Source: Pontivivens sp032464575 (lineage in GTDB: Bacteria > Pseudomonadota > Alphaproteobacteria > Rhodobacterales > Rhodobacteraceae). From it: a stretch of DNA of 64,000 nt. The notes under the pieces were generated by a model that saw only the letters and a list, made by a program, of their open reading frames with translations, was not told where the DNA came from and ran no database searches. Position numbers and translations under genes: made by a program. The DNA is taken from positions 465,698 to 529,697 of the forward strand of contig JAWDKM010000005.1 in the NCBI GenBank assembly GCA_032464575.1, given 5' to 3'. This document shows positions 53,011 to 61,541 of the stretch, piece by piece; the stretch's first letter is position 1; every line of letters begins with the position of its first letter.

Positions 53011-53050
53011 CGGCGTGGCCCCGGGGGACGGGGCCACGCCGATTTCTTTC
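53011..53050 (+). terminator. Rho-independent terminator after mucR
   Basis: CGGCGTGGCCCC (53011-53022) and GGGGCCACGCCG (53030-53041) form a perfect 12-bp stem with a 7-base loop, followed by ATTTCTTTC. It lies 37 bases after the mucR stop and separates it from miaB. Confidence 0.88.
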
Positions 53051-53069
53051 GTACAGAGGCCCTCGAGTG

Positions 53070-54404
53070 ATGTCCGCGCCCAAGAAGCTCTTCGTGAAGA
53101 CCTATGGCTGTCAGATGAACGTCTATGACAGCGAGCGGATGGCGGGCGCCCTGGGCGCCGCGGGCTACGAGGAGACGCAGGATCAGGGCGAGGCCGACAT
53201 GATCCTGCTCAACACCTGCCACATCCGGGAGAAGGCGGCGGAAAAGGTCTATTCCGAGCTCGGCCGCCTGCGCCCGCTGAAGGACGCGAACCCCGACCTC
53301 AAGATCGGCGTCGCGGGCTGCGTCGCACAGGCCGAGGGCGAGGAGATCATGCGCCGCCAGCCGCTGGTGGACCTCGTGGTCGGCCCGCAGGCCTATCACC
53401 GCCTGCCCGCGATGGAGGCGAAGGTGCGCGAGGGGGAGAAGGCGCTCGACACGGACTTCCCCGAAGAGGACAAGTTCGACCACCTGCCGCAACCCGGCCC
53501 TCGGGGCCCGAAGATGCGGCGCGCGCCGGCCGCGTTCCTGACAGTGCAGGAGGGGTGCGACAAGTTCTGCGCCTTCTGCGTCGTGCCCTATACCCGCGGC
53601 GCCGAGGTGTCCCGCCCCGCCGAGCGGCTGCTGGCCGAGGCGCGGGATTTGGTGGAACGCGGCGTGGTGGAGATCACGCTGCTCGGGCAGAACGTGAACG
53701 CCTATCATGGCGACGGGCGGGATGGCGTCTGGTCGCTCGCCCGGCTGGTTCGGGAGCTCGCGCGGATCGACGGGCTGGAGCGGATCCGCTACACGACCAG
53801 CCATCCCAACGACATGACCGACGACCTCATCGCCGCCCACGGCGAAGAGGCAAAGCTGATGCCCTACCTCCACCTGCCGGTGCAGGCGGGTTCGGACGCG
53901 ATACTCAAGGGCATGAACCGCAAGCACACGGCGGAGGAGTATCTTCGCCTGATCGGGCGGATCCGGGCGGCGCGCCCCGACATCGCCATGTCGGGCGACT
54001 TCATCGTCGGCTTCCCGGGCGAGACGGACGCGGATTTCGAGGCGACGCTGGAGCTGTGCCGGGAGGTCCGCTACGCCTCCGCCTTCTCGTTCAAGTACTC
54101 GCCGCGACCCGGCACGCCCGCCGCCGGGCGGGACTTCGTGGGCGACGACGTGGCCTCCGAGCGGCTCGCGCGGCTGCAGGCGCTGCTGACCGGGCACCAG
54201 CGCGACTTCCAGAAGGCGCAGCTCGGCCGCACCCTGCCGGTGCTGATCGAGAAGCCGGGTCGTGAGCAGGGGCAGATGGTGGGCAAGTCGCCCTACCTGC
54301 ACGCCGTGCATCTCGACGCCGCCCCGGACAGCGTCGGCCGGGTGCTGGATGTCGAGATCGTGGCGTCGAACCCGAACTCGCTGGCCGGCCGCCTCAGAAA
54401 CTGA
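53070..54404 (+). CDS. miaB: tRNA-2-methylthio-N6-dimethylallyladenosine synthase
   Basis: A 444-residue radical-SAM methylthiotransferase that modifies A37 of tRNAs reading codons that start with U. The UPF0004 domain supplies three Cys ligands (KTYGCQMN, NTCHIR, VAGCVAQ) for one 4Fe-4S cluster. The radical-SAM motif CxxxCxxC is 'EGCDKFCAFCVVPYTRG'. A C-terminal TRAM domain follows ('RTLPVLIEKPGREQGQMVGK'). ATG at 53070 is used; a GTG at 53067 is also possible. The 3' end overlaps the next convergent gene by 11 bases. Confidence 0.97.
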   Translation: MSAPKKLFVKTYGCQMNVYDSERMAGALGAAGYEETQDQGEADMILLNTCHIREKAAEKVYSELGRLRPLKDANPDLKIGVAGCVAQAEGEEIMRRQPLVDLVVGPQAYHRLPAMEAKVREGEKALDTDFPEEDKFDHLPQPGPRGPKMRRAPAAFLTVQEGCDKFCAFCVVPYTRGAEVSRPAERLLAEARDLVERGVVEITLLGQNVNAYHGDGRDGVWSLARLVRELARIDGLERIRYTTSHPNDMTDDLIAAHGEEAKLMPYLHLPVQAGSDAILKGMNRKHTAEEYLRLIGRIRAARPDIAMSGDFIVGFPGETDADFEATLELCREVRYASAFSFKYSPRPGTPAAGRDFVGDDVASERLARLQALLTGHQRDFQKAQLGRTLPVLIEKPGREQGQMVGKSPYLHAVHLDAAPDSVGRVLDVEIVASNPNSLAGRLRN

Positions 54405-54708
54405 GGCTGACGCCCGCCTGCATCCCCTCGTCCCGGCTCCAGTCGAGGAACAGGCTCGTGCCGCTGCCCAGCGCATTGCCGAGCACCGAGCCGATCCCGT
54501 CCTCCGGCGGGCGCTTCAGCCGCAGGCGGGTCCGGTCCGGCGCCCCCTCGATACGGACGTTGCCGATGTAATCCTGCAACACGCTGTCGGACGAGGACGG
54601 ATCGCTCAAGAAGAGCCCGGTCCGTCCCTCCGAATCGTTAAAATGTTGAGCAAATCCCGGCACGCCTAACAAAAAAAGCCCCACGACGGTGGCTGCCGTC
54701 CTCTGCAT
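54394..54708 (-). CDS. Small exported hypothetical protein
   Basis: A 104-residue protein with a signal peptide (MQRTAATVVGLFLLGVPGFA, cleavage near 20), then a stretch rich in Ser, Gly and Asp and a C-terminus 'GMQAGVSLSF' whose final Phe is reminiscent of outer-membrane beta-strand ends. GGGGAG precedes the ATG. The central GC of its coding sequence is normal. I do not recognise the family. Confidence 0.55.
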   Translation of the reverse strand: MQRTAATVVGLFLLGVPGFAQHFNDSEGRTGLFLSDPSSSDSVLQDYIGNVRIEGAPDRTRLRLKRPPEDGIGSVLGNALGSGTSLFLDWSRDEGMQAGVSLSF

Positions 54709-54797
54709 CCGCGTTCTCCCCCCGAAGTCCCGCAGGTATGTGATGCAGGAATTCTACCTCAGGTTGATAGCGGGGCAACAGTTGGGGGGAATGGAGG

Positions 54798-55286
54798 TCA
54801 GGCCCGGAGGTCGGAGTCGGTGCCCCAGAGCGCCGCGTGGGGCGCCCAGCCGCCGTGGCCGCTCGCCTCGATCCGGCACCAGCCCGCCTCGCACCGGTCG
54901 AGCCGCGCGATGGCGCCGCCTTGTGCTATGGCGGCGACCGGCGCGTCGGCGGCGGGGTCGGATTTCAGCTCGACTGTCTCGCCGCGCACCAGCACCGTGC
55001 GGACGCCGGACAGCAGGGCAAAGTGGACCCAGCCGCCCATGCCCTCGTGATCGCGCACCTGCCGCCAGTTCTCGTACTCGGCGACCACCCGCAGCGGCAT
55101 CCCGCGGTGCAGGAACCGCCAGTCGATCCGGTGGGCGAGGCCCGGGCCCCTCCGCACGTTCGCACTGCCCGCCTTGAGGCTGACGAAGCGCGGCAGGGGC
55201 AAGCCCGTCACCTGCCCTCGATCCTGAGCCCCAACCGGCAGCGCGGCGAGGGAGGCGAGCACGAACAGGCGGCGGGTGAGGCGCAT
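54798..55286 (-). CDS. Exported SH3-domain protein
   Basis: A 162-residue periplasmic protein with a signal peptide (MRLTRRLFVLASLAALPVGA) and two bacterial SH3-like segments (about 35-95 and 100-155; 'SLKAGSANVRRGPGLAHRID', 'WRQVRDHEGMGGWVHFALLS', 'GGWAPHAALWG'). This is the SH3_4 group of Alphaproteobacteria. Such domains often bind peptides or cell wall. Start at 55286. It is divergent from the dehydrogenase gene. Confidence 0.82.
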   Translation of the reverse strand: MRLTRRLFVLASLAALPVGAQDRGQVTGLPLPRFVSLKAGSANVRRGPGLAHRIDWRFLHRGMPLRVVAEYENWRQVRDHEGMGGWVHFALLSGVRTVLVRGETVELKSDPAADAPVAAIAQGGAIARLDRCEAGWCRIEASGHGGWAPHAALWGTDSDLRA

Positions 55287-55363
55287 TCGGTTTTCCGGTT
55301 CCAGTCGAGGCGTCGCGATCCTAAGCTGGCATGTGCCGGAAATCACGTCGAAAGGGGGCCTCC

Positions 55364-56350
55364 ATGCCCGCAACCCCGCTCACCGTTGCCGTCACGCGCC
55401 GACTGCCGGAGCCGGTGGAAACGCGCCTCGCCGAACTGTTCGACGTCCGGCTGAGTGACAGCGACGTGCCGCTGGGGCGCGGCGATCTCGCCGCGCTGAT
55501 GGCCGACACGGACGTGCTGGTCCCGACACTGGGCGACCGAATCGACGCTGCTCTTCTGTCGGGCGCGGGTGAGCGGCTGCGGCTGATCGCGAATTACGGC
55601 GCGGGCGTGGACCATATCGACGTGGCCACGGCGCGAACGCGGGGGATCGCGGTGTCGAACACGCCCGGCGTGCTGGCCGAGGACACGGCGGACATGGCGA
55701 TGGCCCTGATCCTCGGCGTGACACGGCGGCTGAAGGAGGGCGTCGGGCTGATGCAGTCGGGTGACTGGCAGGGCTGGAGTCCGATGGCTTTGATGGGCAA
55801 CCGGGTTGGCGGCATGCGGCTGGGCATCCTCGGCATGGGTCAGACGGGCCGTGCGGTGGCGCGGCGGGCGACGGCCTTCGGTATGAGCGTCCACTACCAC
55901 ACCCGCCGCCGCCTGCGCCCGGAGACGGAGGAGGAGCTGGGCGCGCGGTTCTGGGAGAGCCTCGACCAGATGCTCGCGCGCATCGACGTGCTCAGCGTGA
56001 ACGTGCCGCACACGCCGGCGACCTTTCACCTGCTCAACGCCCGGCGGCTGAAGCTGATGAAACCCACGGCCTTCGTCGTGAATACGTCGCGCGGCGAGGT
56101 GATCGACGAGAACGCGCTGACCCGCGCGCTGCGCGCCGGGGAGCTCGCGGGCGCGGGCCTCGACGTCTTCGAGCATGGGGCGAGCGTGAACCCGCGGCTG
56201 AAGGACCTGCCCAACGTGCTCCTGCTGCCCCACATGGGCTCCGCGACCGAGGAGGGGCGGCTGGAGATGGGGGAGAAGGTCCTCATCAACATCAAGACCT
56301 TCGCCGACGGCCACCGCCCCCCGGACCTGGTGGTGCCGGGGATGTTGTAG
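55364..56350 (+). CDS. D-2-hydroxyacid dehydrogenase (glyoxylate/hydroxypyruvate reductase-like)
   Basis: A 328-residue NAD(P)-dependent enzyme. The Rossmann motif is 'GMRLGILGMGQTGRAVARRA' (GxGxxG), and the catalytic set appears as Arg in 'LSVNVPHTPAT/NTSRGEVI', Glu in 'AGLDVFEHGA' and His in 'LLPHMGSATEEGR'. 'LIANYGAGVDHIDVATARTR' is typical of the D-glycerate/glyoxylate reductase group. The substrate is probably glyoxylate or hydroxypyruvate but could be another 2-keto acid. GGGGG upstream of the ATG at 55364 acts as ribosome-binding site. Confidence 0.9.
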   Translation: MPATPLTVAVTRRLPEPVETRLAELFDVRLSDSDVPLGRGDLAALMADTDVLVPTLGDRIDAALLSGAGERLRLIANYGAGVDHIDVATARTRGIAVSNTPGVLAEDTADMAMALILGVTRRLKEGVGLMQSGDWQGWSPMALMGNRVGGMRLGILGMGQTGRAVARRATAFGMSVHYHTRRRLRPETEEELGARFWESLDQMLARIDVLSVNVPHTPATFHLLNARRLKLMKPTAFVVNTSRGEVIDENALTRALRAGELAGAGLDVFEHGASVNPRLKDLPNVLLLPHMGSATEEGRLEMGEKVLINIKTFADGHRPPDLVVPGML

Positions 56351-56688
56351 GCTCATCATCCGGTCACCAAGGGCGGCGCCCGAGCTTGGGAGGGCGTTTC
56401 GGAGCGGAGGAAGCTTCGCGGGCCGCTCACACCGTCCCTCAGTTAGACCGAGTTGGCAGGCTGCAATGCTGCTCCGGATCAGGCGATCCGGTGCTTCAAA
56501 TGAGATCCGCAAAGAGATGAGGGCTGTGCCCGACCTGGAGGGCGCCAGCGGGACGGGGTTGTGGGGTCCGCGCCTTCAAGCATAGATGTCGCGCCTTCCG
56601 CGTCCGACATCGCCAACGCGCCCTCCGGGGGGGGGGAGGTCGGGCGCGGCCCGGCGGTGCCGCCGGGCGATGCACGCATTCTGATGAG
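56351..56688. other. Gene-free, scarred segment
   Basis: No intact gene is seen here. The segment contains an 18-bp inverted repeat with a 10-G insertion in one arm (56528-56645), a nested GATGTCG/CGACATC repeat (56585-56591, 56605-56611), and then the truncated 5' side of a pseudogene. It looks like a degraded insertion site. Confidence 0.45.
56528..56645. repeat. 18-bp inverted repeat with poly-G insertion in one arm
   Basis: The left arm GCCCGACCTGGAGGGCGC (56528-56545) recurs inverted as GCGCCCTCC (56618-56626) and AGGTCGGGC (56637-56645), split by ten consecutive G's (56627-56636). Without the G-run the match is perfect over 18 bases. The arms enclose 72 bp with an inner GATGTCG/CGACATC dyad. 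It may be a relic of a small non-autonomous element or a structured RNA. Confidence 0.6.
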
Positions 56689-56937
56689 GATGACCTGAAG
56701 GAGAAGATCGCGCGGGACTGGAACTCGAAGGGGCCGGCTCCGAACGATGTCGGCTACGTGACCCGGTTCGAGATCACGAAAGAGATGGCCGCGCGCTACC
56801 CGGTGGAGATCGCCGGGGGTTAGGCGCACCAGGAGCTCTGGGTGCCGGCCGAAGAGCTGGAGGCGTTCAACGACGCCATCGTCCGTGAAATCGAGGTGGT
56901 CTCGGAGTATCGCGGCGGGGTGCGGGTTCAGGGGTGA
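56671..56937 (+). pseudogene. Truncated, stop-interrupted gene (ADP-ribosylation/crystallin J1-like small protein)
   Basis: One frame reads 'DEDDLKEKIARDWNSKGPAP', 'NDVGYVTRFEITKEMAARYP', a TAG at 56821-56823, then 'AHQELWVPAEELEAFNDAIV' and 'REIEVVSEYRG', ending with TGA at 56935. The 'GYVTRFE...WVPAEELEAFN..I...IEV' pattern is one I associate with small proteins annotated as ADP-ribosylation/crystallin J1 in Proteobacteria. The usual N-terminal third is missing, and sequence before 56671 is unrelated. With both a truncation and an in-frame stop it is almost certainly inactive. Confidence 0.65.
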
Positions 56938-56941
56938 GCGG

Positions 56942-57093
56942 CCCCGGCTCGGGGGCCGGGGTGGTTGCACGAGGTGCCGTCCCGGGCCTGATCCAGGACC
57001 TTTCGCTGCCGGGCTCGACGGTAGGAGATCCTCGGGTCGAGCCCCAGGATGACGCGCGGCGGGAGGGAGCGGTCCCGGCTCTGCGGCCGGGAC
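56942..57093. repeat. Composite palindromic intergenic repeat, copy 4
   Basis: CCCCGGC/GCCGGGG (56942-56948, 56955-56961), a 'CTCGGGTCGAGCCCCAGGAT' segment around 57030 and GTCCCGGC/GCCGGGAC (57072-57079, 57086-57093). The last hairpin is identical in its arms to the third hairpin of copy 1. The copy is longer and more degraded than the others and lies between the pseudogene and the DUF937 gene. Confidence 0.6.
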
Positions 57094-57186
57094 GGTCGAT
57101 GAGGGGCATAATGCTCTGGCTCGACCGGAGCATCTCCCACCAACGCCAGCGTTGAGCTACCGCGACGTCCCCACACACCGCCCGAA

Positions 57187-57801
57187 CTACCGTCGACGCG
57201 CCATCTCCAGCACGTCGTCGAGAGCGTTGCCGTCCTTGTCGGCGTCCAGCATCGACATCAGTCCGCCGAGGCCGCCCTGTTGGCCGCCGCTTCCGCCCAG
57301 TGCAGACATGACGCCGCCAATGACCCCGCCTCCGCCGCCAAGCAGGTCGGCGAGGCCTCCGCTGCTCTGCCGCTGTGCCGTGATCTCGTCGTCGGGAACC
57401 TGCCTCTGCATCGCGCCCTGCATAAGCGCCGCGATGGCCGGCAGGAAGTTCGCGACGGTGTCCTGCGGCACCGCCGTGCGCTCCGCCGCCCGTGCGGCCA
57501 GGGCGTTCTGCGCGTCGCCGCCGAGGATCTCGGACAGGAAGCGCTCGCCCTCGGCCCGCGCGTCGGGCTGTGCCGCGGCCTCAGGCACGTCGAGCAGGCG
57601 GGTCTGCGCCGCGCCCTCCGCCGCGCGCAGTACGCTCTCGTCCGCGCCGCCCTGCGCCCGGATCGCGGTCGCGCGGCCCAGCGTCGGCGCGATCATTTCG
57701 GTCAGCTTCTCGGTCTGCGTGGCGTCGAGCCCGAACTGCGCGCCCAGCTGTGCGAGGCCCTGCCCGCTGGTCGCGCCCCGCAGCAAATCCGTCAGTGACA
57801 T
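57187..57801 (-). CDS. DUF937 domain-containing protein
   Basis: A 204-residue protein with no signal peptide. The helical N-terminal part ('QLGAQFGLDATQTEKLTEMI', 'FLSEILGGDAQNALAARAAE') fits DUF937, a family of unknown function related to YidB. The C-terminus is Gly-rich, then ends with 'MLDADKDGNALDDVLEMARR', an EF-hand-like loop (D-x-D-x-D-G) that may bind calcium. It is 21 bases upstream of the FAD oxidoreductase stop and convergent with nothing; it reads on the same strand as the catabolic set. Confidence 0.82.
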   Translation of the reverse strand: MSLTDLLRGATSGQGLAQLGAQFGLDATQTEKLTEMIAPTLGRATAIRAQGGADESVLRAAEGAAQTRLLDVPEAAAQPDARAEGERFLSEILGGDAQNALAARAAERTAVPQDTVANFLPAIAALMQGAMQRQVPDDEITAQRQSSGGLADLLGGGGGVIGGVMSALGGSGGQQGGLGGLMSMLDADKDGNALDDVLEMARRR

Positions 57802-57822
57802 GTCGCTCTCCCGTCGTCGGTT

Positions 57823-58836
57823 CTACCTGGACGGGAACCTAGCGCGGATCATCGCCGCGGCCCGCGCGGCAAGGGCGGGCGAGGTCTGCACGCCGTAGCC
57901 GCCCTGCCCCGCGAGCCAGAGGAAGCCGTCGCCCCCCCATCCCACATGCGGGGTGCGGTCGGGGGTGAAGGTCCGGAGGCCCGCCCAGGTGCGCTCGACC
58001 CGCGTCACGGGCTCCGTCACAGCCTGCGCGTAGCGGTCGAGCCCCTCGGCCAGCACCATGTCGTCGGGCCAGGCGTCCATCGGCTCCACCGGGTCCTCGT
58101 CGGCGGGGGAGACCATGAGGCGCCCGGCCTCGGGCTTGGCGTAGAAGGTCTCGGAGGCCGACAGCAGCATCGGCCAGCGAGCGATGTCGTGCCCGGCGGG
58201 CGCGGGCAGGATCGCGGCGGAGCGGCGGCAGGGGGTGAGGCCGAGGGGGGCGACGCCGGCCATCTGCGCCAGCACGTCAGCCCATGCCCCGGCAGCGTTC
58301 ACGACGACCGGCGCGGTGAAGGTCCCGGCGGTGGTCTCCACCGTCCAGCCGGGTGCGATGCCGGTGACCTCGGCCCGCGTCGCGATCTCGCCGCCCGCCG
58401 AGCGCAGCGCCTTGCGGTGGTCGCCCATCAGCCGGTCCACGTCGATATCGGAGGCGTCGGCCTCGTAGGCCGCGCGCACCGCCCGGTCGCGGTCCAGGAT
58501 CGGGAAGCGGCGGGCGGCGTCATCGATGCCGATCTCCTGCATGGAGGAGCCGGTGAGCTGCGCCTCCAGCGCCGCCTCCTCTCCGGGTCCGGCGACGATC
58601 AGCACACCGCGGGGGGAAAGGTAGGGCGTGAGCGCCGCCCGGCTCTGCCGGTTCATCTCGCGCACGGCGGTATTGCCGTAGTTCTCGACGAAGAGCGCGG
58701 CAGACCGGCCGGTGGCATGCACGCCCGGATGCGCCTCCCGCTCCAGCACGATGACGCGGTGGTCGGGCGCGAGCGCCGCGGCGGCGGACATGCCCGCGAT
58801 GCCCGCGCCGATGATCAGGACGTCCGCCTCCCTCAC
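57823..58836 (-). CDS. FAD-dependent oxidoreductase (DAO family)
   Basis: A 337-residue flavoenzyme with the N-terminal dinucleotide motif 'VLIIGAGIAGMSAAAALAPD' and 'GRSAALFVENYGNTAVREM' of the D-amino-acid oxidase/glycine oxidase family; the C-terminal 'WLAGQGGYGVQTSPALAARA' binds FAD. The start is GTG at 58836, overlapping the stop of the dehydratase gene by 4 bases (GTGA). Coupling to a Thr/Ser dehydratase suggests amino-acid catabolism, with an amine or amino acid as substrate. Confidence 0.88.
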   Translation of the reverse strand: MREADVLIIGAGIAGMSAAAALAPDHRVIVLEREAHPGVHATGRSAALFVENYGNTAVREMNRQSRAALTPYLSPRGVLIVAGPGEEAALEAQLTGSSMQEIGIDDAARRFPILDRDRAVRAAYEADASDIDVDRLMGDHRKALRSAGGEIATRAEVTGIAPGWTVETTAGTFTAPVVVNAAGAWADVLAQMAGVAPLGLTPCRRSAAILPAPAGHDIARWPMLLSASETFYAKPEAGRLMVSPADEDPVEPMDAWPDDMVLAEGLDRYAQAVTEPVTRVERTWAGLRTFTPDRTPHVGWGGDGFLWLAGQGGYGVQTSPALAARAAAMIRARFPSR

Positions 58837-59789
58837 AGCGTGTCGAGCGCCTTGCGGAAGACCGGAGCGTCGACATTGCCGCCGGTGGCGACGCAGATCA
58901 CGGTGTCGCCCTCGATCTCCTCGGGGTGGAAGAGGGCTGCGGCGAGGCTGACGGCGCCGCCCGGCTCGAGCACGAGCTTGAGGCGGAGGAAGGCGTGGGC
59001 CATGGCGCGCAGGGCCTCCTCCTCGGTCACGACGAGGCCGGGGCCGCAGCGCTCGGCCATGATCGGGAAGGTGAGCTTGCCCGGCGACGGCGTGATGATC
59101 GCGTCGCAGAGCGAGCCGGACAGGCGGTTGTTCCGCTCGATCCCGCCGGAGCGGAGCGAGCGGGCGACATCGTCGAAGCCCTCGGGCTCCACCGGGCGCG
59201 CGCGCAGGGCGGTGCCGTCGAGGCCAAGCGAGACCCCGGCGGTGAGGCCGCCGCCGCCGCAGCAGACGAGGACGTCGGCAGCCTCGATGCCCGCGTCCTG
59301 CGCGATCTCCAGCCCCACGGTGCCCTGCCCCGCGATCACGTCCGCATTGTCGAAGGGTTTGACGAGGGTGAGTCCCCGCTCCTCCGCCAGACGCGCGCCG
59401 ATCGCGTCCCGGTCCTCGCTGCCGCGCTCGTATTCGATGACCTCGGCACCCAGCGCCTTGGTGTTCGCAATCTTCAGCGCGGGCGCGTCGGAGGGCATGA
59501 TGATCACCGCCGGAATGCCCGCCGCCCGCGCGGCATAGGCGACGCCCTGCGCGTGGTTGCCGGAGGAGAAGGCGATGACGCCGCGCGTCCGCGTCTCCTC
59601 GGGCAGTTGCGAGATCGCGAACCACGAGCCGCGCGCCTTGAAGGAGCCGGTGTGCTGCAGGCATTCCGCCTTCACCAGCACCCGCCGCCCGGCGATCTCG
59701 TCGAGGAAGGGAGAGGACAGGATGGGTGTGCGCCGCGCCACGCCCTCCAGCACCTCGGCCGCCTGCCGCACGCGTCCCGGATCGCTCAT
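58833..59789 (-). CDS. Threonine/serine dehydratase (PLP)
   Basis: A 318-residue PLP enzyme of the serine/threonine dehydratase group. The PLP lysine is Lys51 in 'QHTGSFKARG', followed by 'FSSGNHAQGVAYAARAAGI', the phosphate-binding 'CCGGGGLTAGVSL' and a C-terminal 'GDTVICVATGGNVD'. It has no ACT regulatory domain, so it is catabolic or a racemase-like member rather than IlvA. It overlaps the downstream FAD oxidoreductase by 4 bases. A palindromic repeat precedes it. Confidence 0.9.
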   Translation of the reverse strand: MSDPGRVRQAAEVLEGVARRTPILSSPFLDEIAGRRVLVKAECLQHTGSFKARGSWFAISQLPEETRTRGVIAFSSGNHAQGVAYAARAAGIPAVIIMPSDAPALKIANTKALGAEVIEYERGSEDRDAIGARLAEERGLTLVKPFDNADVIAGQGTVGLEIAQDAGIEAADVLVCCGGGGLTAGVSLGLDGTALRARPVEPEGFDDVARSLRSGGIERNNRLSGSLCDAIITPSPGKLTFPIMAERCGPGLVVTEEEALRAMAHAFLRLKLVLEPGGAVSLAAALFHPEEIEGDTVICVATGGNVDAPVFRKALDTL

Positions 59790-59809
59790 TGCGGCCCTCC
59801 TTCATCTGT

Positions 59810-59878
59810 CTCGAAGTATCCCCGCCGGAGGCGCACGCGTCTGCCCGCGCGCCCGTGCGTATTTGAGCAAAGAAGAAG
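59810..59878. repeat. Palindromic 'TTCATCTTTCCC' repeat, diverged paired copy
   Basis: Left arm beginning CTTCATCTGTCTCGAAGTAT (59810) and right arm CGTATTTGAGCAAAGAAGAAG region (59858-59878) form an imperfect hairpin with a GC-rich middle. It is a diverged version of the repeats at 16809-16888 and 19252-19272 and lies between two minus-strand genes. Confidence 0.5.
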
Positions 59879-59880
59879 CC

Positions 59881-60708
59881 TCATGCGGTCTTCTCCAGCA
59901 GCGCGCGGAAGGTGGCGAGGCTTTCGGGCTCGTCAAGGAACGGCACGTGGCCGCGCTTCGGCACTGTGGCCGCGATCATGTCTGGGCGGGTGGCCTGCAT
60001 CTTGGTGAAAGTCTCGGCGGTCAGCAGGTCGGAGTTCTCGCCCCGGAGGGCGGCGAGCGGCAGGCCCTCCAGAGCGGCGAAGACCGGCCAGAGGTCAGGG
60101 GCGGCGCCGCCTGCCTCCACCGCGTCGCGCAAGGCGGGGTCGTAGCGCAGGTCGAGGCCGTCCGCGCCCTGCTCGAACCAGCGGGCGGCCCAGATGCGCC
60201 ACTCGTCCACCGTCACGTCCGGGAAGGCCTTCGCGTGGAACCGCGCGAGGCCCTGCGCCGCCTGGTCGAGCGTTCGCGCCGCGGGGCGGCGGCCGAGATA
60301 GGTCATGATGGCGTCGATGCCGCTCGTCGCGATCTCCGGCCCGATATCGTTGAGGAGCACGCCCGCAAGCCGGTCCTTGACCATCGCGGCGAGCACCATG
60401 GCGATGATGCCCCCGCGCGACGTGCCCACGATGGTCACCTTGTCGAGGCCGAGATGGTCGAGCAGGGCCACCACGTCGCCTGCCTCGACCGGCACGGTGT
60501 AGCCCTCCGCCGGGTTCGGGTCGCGGTCCGAAGCGCCGCGCCCGCGCAGGGAGATGCGGATCAGCCGGACCTCGCCGCCGACCTCGGCCATGAAGGGCTC
60601 GAAATCGCGCATGTCGCGGGTGAGGCCCGGAATGCAGAGCACCGGCGCGCCCTCGCCCGCATCGTCATAGGCGATGGAGAGACCATCGGCGGTGGTGAAG
60701 TGCGTCAT
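59881..60708 (-). CDS. Alpha/beta hydrolase
   Basis: A 275-residue alpha/beta-hydrolase fold protein. 'VLCIPGLTRDMRDFEPFM' is the oxyanion (HG-like) region, 'IVGTSRGGIIAMVLAAM' holds the nucleophile elbow (GTSRGG, Ser), and 'VPKRGHVPFLDEPESL' has the catalytic His. Substrate unknown. It starts inside the stop codon of the upstream HAD dehalogenase gene (ATGA), which suggests a two-step pathway acting on the same or related compounds. Confidence 0.9.
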   Translation of the reverse strand: MTHFTTADGLSIAYDDAGEGAPVLCIPGLTRDMRDFEPFMAEVGGEVRLIRISLRGRGASDRDPNPAEGYTVPVEAGDVVALLDHLGLDKVTIVGTSRGGIIAMVLAAMVKDRLAGVLLNDIGPEIATSGIDAIMTYLGRRPAARTLDQAAQGLARFHAKAFPDVTVDEWRIWAARWFEQGADGLDLRYDPALRDAVEAGGAAPDLWPVFAALEGLPLAALRGENSDLLTAETFTKMQATRPDMIAATVPKRGHVPFLDEPESLATFRALLEKTA

Positions 60709-61385
60709 GCCGCGATCTCCGGGATCGTGGTGAGGTCGCTCAGCACCCGGTCCGGCGCGCCCCAGAGCCGGTCGACGGGCGCGCCTGCGCGGTTCACCCA
60801 AGCCGTTTGGAAGCCGTAACCGGCCGCCGCGCACACGTCCCAGCCGTTGGAAGAGACGAAGAGCACCTCGTCCCGCGCGCAGCCGAAGCGGGCGCCTACG
60901 AGATCGTAAACACTGTCATGGGGCTTGAAGATGCCGATGCTCTCGACGCTCAGCGTGTCGTCGAGCACCGCCTCGATGCCCGCGGAGCGCACCGCGCCCT
61001 CCAGCATCTGCGGTGTGCCGTTGGAGAGGATCGCGGTGGCCTTGCCGGCTTCCTTGAGCGCCGCGAGCATCGCCGGAACCTCCGGATAGGCCGACAGCTC
61101 CCAGTAGAGTTGCAGCAGACGCTCCCGCAGGTCGGGATCGTCGAGGGCGGAGGCCTCCAGCGCCCAGTCGAGCCCGTCCTGCGTGACCTGCCAGAAATCC
61201 GTGTGCCGCCCCGCTACCGCGCGCAGCCAAGTGTATTCGAGCTGCTTTGCCCGCCAGTCCGCCGCGATCTTCGGCCAGTGCTCGGCAAAGCTCTTCCGCC
61301 CGGGCTCGGCGGCGGCCTCACGTGCGGCCGCGGCCACGTCGAAGAGCGTGCCGTAGGCATCGAAGATGCAGGTGGTGATCGGCAT
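60705..61385 (-). CDS. Haloacid dehalogenase, type II
   Basis: A 226-residue HAD-superfamily hydrolase with nucleophile Asp9 in 'TTCIFDAYGTLFD', motif II 'ILSNGTPQML', the Lys in 'FKPHDSVYDLV' and 'LFVSSNGWDVCAAAGYGFQT' (motif III). The whole pattern is that of (S)-2-haloacid dehalogenases, which hydrolyse 2-haloacids to hydroxyacids. Relatives with other activities exist. ATG at 61385 fits the family start. It overlaps the hydrolase gene. Confidence 0.92.
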   Translation of the reverse strand: MPITTCIFDAYGTLFDVAAAAREAAAEPGRKSFAEHWPKIAADWRAKQLEYTWLRAVAGRHTDFWQVTQDGLDWALEASALDDPDLRERLLQLYWELSAYPEVPAMLAALKEAGKATAILSNGTPQMLEGAVRSAGIEAVLDDTLSVESIGIFKPHDSVYDLVGARFGCARDEVLFVSSNGWDVCAAAGYGFQTAWVNRAGAPVDRLWGAPDRVLSDLTTIPEIAA

Positions 61386-61541
61386 GGGCGCGCTCCCTCG
61401 TTCGCCCCGCAGCCTGCGCGAGCGCGCGGCGCGGTTCAACAGCGCGATTGTGGCCGACACATCCTTGATTTCGCGCAAGACAGCGCGCGCGGGGCGGCTC
61501 TACTGTCTCGCCGGACTGAGAGACTACAGGAGACCCGCCCC

